NCBI GenBank assembly: GCA_050945135.1
Contig: JBMNSJ010000069.1
Span: forward strand, 1 to 5,492
Origin: WRIS01 sp050945135
GTDB lineage: Bacteria > Actinomycetota > Coriobacteriia > Coriobacteriales > Eggerthellaceae
Reading direction: 5' to 3'
DNA: 5,492 nucleotides
How positions within the stretch are numbered: the stretch's first letter is position 1; each line of letters begins with the position of its first letter. Below the pieces are notes generated by a model. The model saw nothing but the letters and a program-made list of their open reading frames with translations. It made no database searches and was not told where the DNA came from. Positions 1-5,430 of this stretch are shown here, piece by piece. A program made the translations under genes and the position numbers.

Positions 1-244
1 AGTTCTTGCGCTTCTTGAACTTGAATACCAGCTGCTTTTCGCCCTTGAATTGCTCAAGAACAACTGCTTCGACCTTAGTCGATGATGCTTTAGCGGGATC
101 GGCCTCAACCTTTTTCCCGTCGACGATCCAAATTGCTTCAAGCTGCACTTTTTTGCCCTCTTCGACATCGAGCTTCTCAACGCTCAGAATATCGCCTGGG
201 GCGACCTTGTACTGCTTTCCACCTGTTTTTACGATTGCGTACAT
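1..244 (-). CDS. rplU: 50S ribosomal protein L21, 5' part only (C-terminus beyond window edge)
   Basis: Ribosomal protein L21 is a structural protein of the large ribosomal subunit that binds 23S rRNA. The frame reads from the ATG at 244-242 to the window edge, giving 81 codons with no stop. The product starts MYAIVKTGGKQYKV, the L21 family signature, and the visible part ends FKGEKQLVFKFKKRKN, matching the conserved basic C-terminal region. Bacterial L21 is usually a little over 100 residues, so roughly the last 20 are missing. The start is fixed by the family's N-terminus and by an AAGGAG ribosome binding site (plus 254-259) 9 nt upstream. A strong promoter lies just upstream. In most bacteria rpmA (L27) and obg follow; that would lie outside this window. 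The long plus-strand frame over this region is only a shadow of this gene. Confidence 0.96.
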   Translation of the reverse strand, partial: MYAIVKTGGKQYKVAPGDILSVEKLDVEEGKKVQLEAIWIVDGKKVEADPAKASSTKVEAVVLEQFKGEKQLVFKFKKRKN

Positions 245-283
245 GATTTATTTCTCCTTGAATGTGACAAAACGCAAGGCGAT

Positions 284-312
284 ATCTTATCAGCGCGAAC
301 ACCTTGAGTCAA
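284..312 (-). promoter_or_regulatory. sigma70-type promoter of rplU
   Basis: On the minus strand, TTGACT (307-312) and TAAGAT (284-289) are separated by exactly 17 bp, each one mismatch from consensus. Transcription should start near position 277, giving a leader of roughly 30 nt before the L21 start codon. The leader is too short for an elaborate regulatory structure. The promoter lies in the 171-bp gap between polA and rplU, so rplU need not depend on read-through from polA. Seen directly in the sequence; strength and use are inferred. Confidence 0.82.
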
Positions 313-370
313 TAAAATACCACGAGGAAACTTTCAAGTTGCGTAATTCTCCATCTAAAATCACGCAAAC

Positions 371-405
371 GGCGAATTCGTCTTCCTCAATCCCAAAAAT
401 TCGCC
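371..405. terminator. inverted repeat just after polA, possible terminator
   Basis: The 8-bp arms GGCGAATT (371-378) and AATTCGCC (398-405) are perfect complements around a 19-nt loop, starting 10 nt past the polA stop codon. For minus-strand transcripts the sequence after the stem is only partly T-rich (GTTTGCGTGATTTT), so it is a poor intrinsic terminator for polA. For plus-strand transcripts the stem is followed after two bases by six Ts (408-413), the better terminator form, but no plus-strand gene ends here. The loop is long for a terminator. It may separate polA from rplU, or it may be only a chance or stabilising structure. Confidence 0.35.
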
Positions 406-415
406 AGTTTTTTGC

Positions 416-3046
416 TTAATGAGCCTCAGCCCACGTATCGCCCCACGAAACATCAACGACGAGCGGTACCTTTAGCTCAACAACTTCCTCCATGGCCGTT
501 TTAACCATTGAAGAAATGGCTTCAAGCTCGGAATGCGGTGTCGAAAAATCTAACTCGTCATGCACCTGCAAAATCATCTTCGTCGAGAAAGCACCTTCAT
601 CAAGAAGCTTTTGCACCTTTACCATTGCAAGCTTAATTATGTCGGCTGCACTTCCCTGCATAGGATGATTCATGGCCGTGCGCTCGCCGAAGCCCCGTTG
701 TGAGGCATTCCCTATCTTTAATTCAGGAATATGGCGTTTGCGTCCAAACATGGTGACAGCATACCCGTGCTTTTGTGCTTGATCGATTGTATCATCCAAA
801 TAGCTACGCACCTTCGGATACGCCAAGAAATATCTATCTATCATTTCTTTGGCTTCTGCAAAAGAAATTCCCAGGCTTTGCGAGAGTCCAAAGGCTTGCT
901 GTCCATACACAATGCCAAAATTGACCGCTTTTGCCCTGCTTCGAAGCTCTGGTGTTATTTCCTCAATAGGCAAATCAAAAACGCGCGATGCTGTTTGGGC
1001 ATGGAAATCCGTTCCTGAACAAAAGGCATCAATCAAGCCTTCGTCTTCGGATAAATGCGCAAGAAGACGCAGTTCGATTTGCGAATAATCTGCGGAAAGA
1101 AAGACTTCGCCAGTCTTGAGAGGAATGAAGCACTCTCTGATCTGTCGACCAAAATCTGTTCGAACAGGAATGTTTTGGAGATTAGGATCAGATGATGAGA
1201 GGCGCCCTGTTGTGGTTACCGTCTCATTAAAGGTTGTGTGTATGCGTCCATCTTCGGCTCGCAAGCGCGGCAAGGCATCAATGTAGGTTGATTTAATCTT
1301 GGCTAACTCACGGTAGCGCAACACCAAGCCGGGGAGATCATGCTCAGCTTCGAGCTCTTTAAGCACTGCAGCATTGGTTGAGTATCCCGTCTGCGTTTTT
1401 TTCTTAGGCGTCAAGCCTATTACCTCAAAGAGAATATGGGAGAGTTGCTTTGGGGAATCTATATTGAATTCTTCGCCCGCCGAAGAATAAATCTCCGCCT
1501 GCAGGCTTTCGATTTCTGCCTGCGTGCTCACGCCAAGCTCTCGCAAGCCTTCTACATCGATAGCGACCCCCGTTCGTTCAAGGAGAGCCAATACCGATAT
1601 CAAAGGACCATCAATGTCTTTATATACAGATGCAGAACCGTCTTCTTCAAGGGCAGCTTCAATTACCGCAATGAGGCTGCGAACAGCACTTGCCTGACAA
1701 GCTAAGACTTGTGACTCTTCCTTTAATTCCGGCATCATGCCCAATCCATAGCTTACGAGCAAATCTTCAACTTTATAATCGCTGGCAGAAGAATCGAGCA
1801 GATACGAAGCAAGACCAAGATCATATGCATCCATGGCAAAGAGTTCCGATTCACTCACCAAAGCAGCTTGGCTGGTATCAGCCGGAAAGACGTGCTTGAT
1901 TGCCTTTTTAACCTCGAAGGCTGCCCAGGGGGCCTCTTTGATAATACGAGCGAGAAACTCTTTGGCGACCTCCCCTTCAACAATGGCTGTCCCAGCCGAA
2001 CTAGAAAATGAAAGCGAAAGCCCTGCTTCAAATAAAGAGGCCTGCGCTTTTTCATCGACAACTACCCCAATACGTTCTTTTGCAGAAATTGCCTTATTGA
2101 GCAATTCTTCAGATTGCGCTTCATCTCGCACTACGCCGTCGGCATCGAAGTTAAACGATTCTTGTTTTGATTGACCTCCCACGAAACCAAGGATTTTGTT
2201 CATATAGGCATGAAAACGAATCTTGGTAAAAGCTTCTTCCACCACCTTTGGATCGAATGAGGGGAAGCTCAACTCTTCCATATTCAAGGGAAAGTCAAGA
2301 TCGGTAACGATTGTAGCCACCTCTCGTGAAACAAAAGCCTCTTCCTTGTTATCTCGAAGGTTTTCTAACTGCTTCCCTTTGAGCTTATCAAGATTTTCAT
2401 AGATGCCTTCGAGGCTTCCAAATTGCTGCAAGAGCTTTGCTGCCGTTTTTTCTCCAATACCCGGAACACCTGGGATATTGTCTGAAGAATCGCCTTTGAG
2501 TCCCAAAAAATCTGGTACCTGCTCTGGCTCTATTCCATAGCGCTCTTTAACCTCTTCGGGGCCATATATTGCAATATCGGTAATGCCTTTTTTGGTGGTA
2601 ACAACTCGAGTTAATTCGGTAGCCAGCTGGTAGGCATCCTTGTCTCCGGTGACCAACAATGTTTCGTAGCCTAAAGCCTCATCACGTGCAGCGACGGTAC
2701 CTAAAATATCGTCGCCTTCCCAACCAGGCACCTTAATGACTGGAATATTCATAGATTCAAGTAGTTCCTCTATGACAGGAAATTGAACACGCAATTCATT
2801 GTCCATGGGAGGCCGCTGCGCTTTGTATCGCGCCAAAGCTTTGGTTCGAAAGTCAGGTTTTCCCACGTCAAAAGCGCATACGAGCGCATCGGGAGAGGCC
2901 ACCTCAATAAACTTCAACAACATCGAAAAAAAGCCGAACACAGCATTGGTGGGAGTGCCATCTGGAGCATTCATCGTTGGCGGAACAGCATGATAGGCTC
3001 GATGCATCAACGAATTTCCGTCAATTACCGCAATCTTCTTTGTCAT
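416..3046 (-). CDS. polA: DNA polymerase I with 5' nuclease and inactive proofreading domain
   Basis: DNA polymerase I fills repair gaps and removes RNA primers from Okazaki fragments. The protein has 876 residues, a normal family length. Residues 1-290 form the 5' nuclease: D9, FDVGKPDFR (59-67), GWEGDD (108-113), TGDKDAYQL (133-141) and the helix-hairpin-helix stretch GLKGDSSDNIPGVPGIGEK (182-200). Residues about 300-475 occupy the 3'-5' exonuclease position, but no DxE motif is visible and the later metal-binding Asp positions are not recognisable, as in Bacillus and Thermus enzymes, so proofreading is probably lost. Residues about 480-876 form the polymerase: TTTGRLSSSDPNLQNIP (611-627), motif A DYSQIELR (653-660), motif B R702-K706-F710-Y714G and motif C QVHDELDF (827-834). 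Phe710 predicts strong discrimination against dideoxynucleotides. The start has a GAAGGG ribosome binding site (plus 3052-3057) 5 nt upstream. It lies 97 bp downstream of the regulator gene; no convincing promoter was seen in that gap. Confidence 0.98.
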   Translation of the reverse strand: MTKKIAVIDGNSLMHRAYHAVPPTMNAPDGTPTNAVFGFFSMLLKFIEVASPDALVCAFDVGKPDFRTKALARYKAQRPPMDNELRVQFPVIEELLESMNIPVIKVPGWEGDDILGTVAARDEALGYETLLVTGDKDAYQLATELTRVVTTKKGITDIAIYGPEEVKERYGIEPEQVPDFLGLKGDSSDNIPGVPGIGEKTAAKLLQQFGSLEGIYENLDKLKGKQLENLRDNKEEAFVSREVATIVTDLDFPLNMEELSFPSFDPKVVEEAFTKIRFHAYMNKILGFVGGQSKQESFNFDADGVVRDEAQSEELLNKAISAKERIGVVVDEKAQASLFEAGLSLSFSSSAGTAIVEGEVAKEFLARIIKEAPWAAFEVKKAIKHVFPADTSQAALVSESELFAMDAYDLGLASYLLDSSASDYKVEDLLVSYGLGMMPELKEESQVLACQASAVRSLIAVIEAALEEDGSASVYKDIDGPLISVLALLERTGVAIDVEGLRELGVSTQAEIESLQAEIYSSAGEEFNIDSPKQLSHILFEVIGLTPKKKTQTGYSTNAAVLKELEAEHDLPGLVLRYRELAKIKSTYIDALPRLRAEDGRIHTTFNETVTTTGRLSSSDPNLQNIPVRTDFGRQIRECFIPLKTGEVFLSADYSQIELRLLAHLSEDEGLIDAFCSGTDFHAQTASRVFDLPIEEITPELRSRAKAVNFGIVYGQQAFGLSQSLGISFAEAKEMIDRYFLAYPKVRSYLDDTIDQAQKHGYAVTMFGRKRHIPELKIGNASQRGFGERTAMNHPMQGSAADIIKLAMVKVQKLLDEGAFSTKMILQVHDELDFSTPHSELEAISSMVKTAMEEVVELKVPLVVDVSWGDTWAEAH

Positions 3047-3069
3047 AAGGACCCTTCGTCAATCTCGTA

Positions 3070-3086
3070 TGCGAGTATAACTCGCA
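3070..3086. repeat. short palindromic inverted repeat upstream of polA
   Basis: On the minus strand the sequence TGCGAGTTATACTCGCA is a perfect 7-bp inverted repeat around a 3-nt centre, ending 23 bp before the polA start codon. The stem can be lengthened by three pairs (CGT with ACG) if a 2-nt bulge is allowed. Another CTCGCA lies about 30 bp further upstream (plus 3114-3119) and could pair with the middle TGCGAG instead. No T-run follows, so it is not a terminator for the regulator gene. It could be a protein binding site or an RNA hairpin close to the polA ribosome binding site. The centre contains TATACT, one mismatch from a -10 hexamer, but no matching -35 was found. Confidence 0.45.
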
Positions 3087-3143
3087 CGATATTCTAATAT
3101 AGGACTTGCTTCTTGCGAGGCTGCAGCACCCTGAGTTAGTTAT

Positions 3144-3818
3144 TTATGCCGCCCACAAATAGCCAACACCACGAATGGTTTCGAGCCTTTGCGCAAGCTC
3201 AGGGCCCAACTTCGCGCGAATACGACGAACGTGTACGTCAACGGTTCGCGACCCGCCGTAATAATCGAAACCCCAAACTCTTCGCAGCAAAGCATCTCTC
3301 GAATACGTACGCCCGGGATGGGTAACCAAAAACGAAAGAAGCGCGTACTCTAAATAGGTGAGGTCGAGTGGTGCTCCCCCAACCGTTACTTGGTAGGTGG
3401 CAAGATTTATGGTCATGTTGTCGATGGCGATAAACTCAGATCCCGAGCTTTCATTACCAGGCCACAAGAGCTGATTGATTCGCGCCGCGCATTCGGCATG
3501 CCCAGCCCCATGAACGACAAAGTCGCTTTTCAGTTGTACGGGTAAGCGAAACTCTTTGAGCTGTTCTTCTCGGACCACCACAAGCAAAGAAGAGCAGCCA
3601 TCTTCTAAAAGCACTGGCTCAATCTTTGAAATGGCGTGTAGAACATCGTCGTGAGCTTCAAATATCACTAGGTCACAGTTAGGGTTTTGTGACAAAAGCT
3701 TTTTGAACTGAAGAGAGGAGCCCGCAACAACCTCAACATCGAGCGAAGAAAGCACTTGCTGAAACTTGTGGGCATTATCGAGACTATCGGCGATGAATAT
3801 AACTTGTTTGCGTTGCAT
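3144..3818 (-). CDS. GlnR-like atypical OmpR-family transcription regulator
   Basis: This 224-residue protein has a degenerate receiver domain (about 1-120) and a C-terminal OmpR/PhoB winged helix (about 128-222). The winged helix carries HPGRTYSRDALLRRVWGFDYYGG (167-189) and the recognition helix RTVDVHVRRIRAKLGPE (191-207). From remembered sequences this region closely matches GlnR, the nitrogen regulator of actinobacteria, itself an orphan atypical response regulator. The receiver is not a normal phospho-switch: the phospho-acceptor position in CDLVIFEAHD is Glu54, only one acid (Asp11) is seen in the acidic pocket, and the usual Thr/Ser and Lys are Val and His103. No histidine kinase gene is present. 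It starts 17 bp after the glnA stop, so it is very probably cotranscribed and likely controls nitrogen genes. The start at 3818 was chosen over the longer frame from 3899 because it leaves glnA intact, begins directly at the receiver beta-1 strand, and has GGGGA 6 nt upstream. Other OmpR-family regulators cannot be excluded, so no symbol is assigned. Confidence 0.8.
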   Translation of the reverse strand: MQRKQVIFIADSLDNAHKFQQVLSSLDVEVVAGSSLQFKKLLSQNPNCDLVIFEAHDDVLHAISKIEPVLLEDGCSSLLVVVREEQLKEFRLPVQLKSDFVVHGAGHAECAARINQLLWPGNESSGSEFIAIDNMTINLATYQVTVGGAPLDLTYLEYALLSFLVTHPGRTYSRDALLRRVWGFDYYGGSRTVDVHVRRIRAKLGPELAQRLETIRGVGYLWAA

Positions 3819-3835
3819 TCCGTTTCCCCGTCTCT

Positions 3836-5182
3836 TTAAAGAACCGATAAGTGTCGATCGAGCTCCCAAGAAGATACCTGCTCTTGGTATTCTTTCCACT
3901 CCTCCCGCTTTATCTTAACGAGATAAGAGTGTACGTGTTCTCCTAACACCTCTTTCATGAGAGACGAGTTGGCGAAATTGTCAATTGCCTCACCAAGGTG
4001 CAGTGGAAGAAGTTTTGACCCTTGCTCAATGAGCGCTTCTCGACTCAAGAGAGCAGCATCATGATCTTCGTCAGCTGCGCCTAGGGCCAGCTTTTCCTCG
4101 ATTCCCTTAAGTCCTGCAGCCAAGAGCACTGCAAAGGCAAGATAGGGGTTGGCGGCTGGGTCGGGACTTCGCAGTTCAACGCGACACGAGCTTTCTTTTT
4201 CTGGACGGTAGCGCGGAACCCGGATTAAGGTCTGCCGCTTAGTTGTTGACCAGGACAAAAAGACTGGCGCATCCACATCAGATGCAAGTCGCTTGTACGA
4301 ATTGACGTACTGGTTAGTAATTAAGGTATATTCCGGTGCGTATTTGAGGAGTCCGGCAATATAGTGTTTCGCAATATCAGAAAGATAGTTATCAGATTCT
4401 GCTTCGGGGTCGAAGAAAAGATTGTTTCCATTCAAATCAGAGAGACTTTGCTGGATATGCATGGCACTTCCCGTTTGATCAGTCATAGGCTTTGGCATAA
4501 ACGAAGCATACACACCATTGATTGTGGCAATCTCTTTTACGACAAGCTTGTACGTCATTACCGCATCTGCCATCGACAAGGCATCAGAATAACGTAAATC
4601 GATTTCGTGCTGAGAAGGTCCTGACTCGTGATGAGAAAATTCGACCGGAATACCAAGCTTTTCTAGCGTTAGCACGGTATCGCGTCGCAAATCGGTCGCC
4701 GAATCGAGGGTGGTCATATCAAAGTAACCACCGTTGTCGAGGACTTCGGTGCCATTTGAATCTTTAAAGTAATAAAACTCAAGCGCGGGACATACATTGA
4801 AAACGTATCCCTGCTTAGCGGCTTTATCCATCATTCTTTTTAAAATGAAACGCGAGTCTCCTTCAAAAGGAGACCCATCTGGATTACTTATTGAGCAAAA
4901 CATACGTGCAACCGCATCAGAGTCGGGCCGCCAAGGAAGAATTTGAAAGGTGGAAGCATCAGGAAAAGCGCGCATGCCGTAGCGCTGACGCGTGCCAAAG
5001 CCCTCGATACGAGTTCCATCGAAGCCTACGCCTTCTTCAAACGCCTCTTCAATCTCATTGGGTATGACAGCGAAGGATTTTAGATTTCCGAGGGTATCTG
5101 AAAACCAGCAACGTACGAAATGAACATCTCTGCTTTCAATAGTTTTCAGCACGAAATCTTGATCAGGGTTCGCCTTCATCAT
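3836..5182 (-). CDS. glnA: type I glutamine synthetase family protein, GlnA2-like, with altered active site
   Basis: Glutamine synthetase I makes glutamine from glutamate, ammonia and ATP as a cytoplasmic dodecamer. The product has 448 residues, typical of the short GSI form, and lacks the adenylylation-loop Tyr. Family landmarks in order: GVGFDGTRIEGF (51-62), CPALEFYYF (131-139), SHHESGPSQHEIDLRY (183-198), FMPKPMTDQTGSAMH (228-242), NSYKRL (294-299) and RVELRSPDPAANPYL (334-348). Retained metal ligands are E135, E186, E193, H242 and E336. By eye against E. coli numbering, several key positions differ: E129 is Ala133, S53 is Arg58, N264 is Thr237, H271 is Gln244 and the flap E327 is Asp304. 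It looks closest to actinobacterial GlnA2, some of which act on polyamines, so a gamma-glutamyl ligase of different specificity is possible. The start at 5182 has AAGGAG (plus 5190-5195) 7 nt upstream; ATG 5179 is the next codon. The longer frame from 5203 would put this site inside the gene. Confidence 0.9.
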   Translation of the reverse strand: MMKANPDQDFVLKTIESRDVHFVRCWFSDTLGNLKSFAVIPNEIEEAFEEGVGFDGTRIEGFGTRQRYGMRAFPDASTFQILPWRPDSDAVARMFCSISNPDGSPFEGDSRFILKRMMDKAAKQGYVFNVCPALEFYYFKDSNGTEVLDNGGYFDMTTLDSATDLRRDTVLTLEKLGIPVEFSHHESGPSQHEIDLRYSDALSMADAVMTYKLVVKEIATINGVYASFMPKPMTDQTGSAMHIQQSLSDLNGNNLFFDPEAESDNYLSDIAKHYIAGLLKYAPEYTLITNQYVNSYKRLASDVDAPVFLSWSTTKRQTLIRVPRYRPEKESSCRVELRSPDPAANPYLAFAVLLAAGLKGIEEKLALGAADEDHDAALLSREALIEQGSKLLPLHLGEAIDNFANSSLMKEVLGEHVHSYLVKIKREEWKEYQEQVSSWELDRHLSVL

Positions 5183-5226
5183 CACACATCTCCTTGATTG
5201 CACTACGTTTTGGCTTTGCTGAGCAC

Positions 5227-5255
5227 ATTATACCCCGTTGATTATTTCTTCTTGA
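5227..5255 (-). promoter_or_regulatory. glnA promoter: perfect -10 with weak -35
   Basis: On the minus strand a perfect TATAAT (5227-5232) lies 44 bp upstream of the glnA start. At 17-bp spacing the -35 position (5250-5255) reads TCAAGA, only about half matching TTGACA. Transcription would start near 5220 with a leader of about 38 nt. A consensus -10 with a poor -35 is typical of promoters that need an activator, and the -35 lies inside the 11-bp direct repeat described separately. An alternative pair, TTGTAT and AATAAT at 18 bp, overlaps the same stretch. Confidence 0.62.
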
Positions 5256-5264
5256 TTTCTTCTT
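5244..5264 (-). promoter_or_regulatory. 11-bp-spaced direct repeat, candidate regulator binding site
   Basis: The decamer AAGAAGAAAT occurs twice in tandem on the minus strand (5255-5264 and 5244-5253) with one base between, giving an exact 11-bp period. OmpR/PhoB-family proteins bind direct repeats of this period, and the actinobacterial GlnR box is built from 5-bp blocks spaced 6 bp apart, also 11 bp. The copies overlap the -35 position of the glnA promoter, where an activator or repressor would act. The bases do not match the published GlnR consensus (GTnAC, GAAAC) closely. The repeat is seen directly; its role as the target of the regulator encoded downstream is inference. Confidence 0.45.
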
Positions 5265-5305
5265 ATACAAGTAAAGAACTTTCACAGGATTCAAAAAGGG
5301 CTGCC

Positions 5306-5337
5306 TTGATTGGCTAAACGCTTGCTAGGCCAATCAA
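5306..5337. repeat. 9-bp inverted repeat between glnA and the IS edge
   Basis: TTGATTGGC (5306-5314) and GCCAATCAA (5329-5337) are perfect complements around a 14-nt loop, and CTA/TAG can extend the stem inward with one bulged base. On the minus strand the stem is followed by GGCAGCCCTTTTTG, with five Ts beginning 8 nt away. It could therefore be a weak terminator of a minus-strand gene that once lay to the right. On the plus strand six Ts lie at 5355-5360, too far for an intrinsic terminator. The rest of 5266-5368 holds no gene or other recognised signal. Confidence 0.4.
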
Positions 5338-5398
5338 ATTCTCGTAAATTCGACTTTTTTGGCACGGATGTCTCTTAAGGGGCTCCGGACAAAAAGTT

Positions 5399-5414
5399 GG
5401 ACTCTTTTGAGTCC
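5399..5414 (+). repeat. hairpin before the transposase start, with a third repeat copy over the ribosome binding site
   Basis: GGACTC (5399-5404), TTTT, GAGTCC (5409-5414) form a perfect 6-bp stem with a four-base loop. A second GAGTCC (5421-5426) follows 12 bp later and overlaps the GGAG ribosome binding site (5420-5423) of the transposase frame. GGACTC can therefore pair with either copy, but not both at once. One fold leaves the ribosome binding site free and the other hides it. Such structures are known to limit transposase translation in some insertion sequences; that role here is inferred. Confidence 0.5.
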
Positions 5415-5430
5415 GGATTGGAGTCCGAAG

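Noticed and set aside
245..276. L21-type autoregulatory leader RNA before rplU
   Set aside because: The leader from the inferred transcription start is only about 30 nt and shows no stable structure.
6..419. Plus-strand open frame of 137 codons over the rplU start and the polA-rplU gap
   Set aside because: It is antisense to rplU and its promoter, has no recognisable protein family and no ribosome binding site of note.
1833..2174. Plus-strand frame of 113 codons inside polA, and other antisense frames
   Set aside because: They lie wholly inside the well-supported polA coding region in other frames and resemble no known protein.
3087..3143. Intrinsic terminator between the regulator gene and polA
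   Set aside because: The CTGCAG-centred palindrome has short, imperfect arms and no T-run; read-through into polA cannot be excluded.
3819..3899. Longer N-terminus for the regulator, starting at 3899
   Set aside because: It would overlap the end of glnA by 64 bp, adds 27 residues with no domain match, and the start at 3818 has a plausible ribosome binding site and fits the family's N-terminus.
5183..5203. Longer N-terminus for glnA, starting at 5203
   Set aside because: The strong AAGGAG site at 5190-5195 lies inside this extension and is correctly spaced for the ATG at 5182; the extra residues match nothing in the family.
5368..5430. Upstream ATG at 5368 as the start of the plus-strand frame
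   Set aside because: No ribosome binding site is visible, the extra codons run through the inferred terminal repeat, and the ATG at 5431 has GGAG at good spacing.
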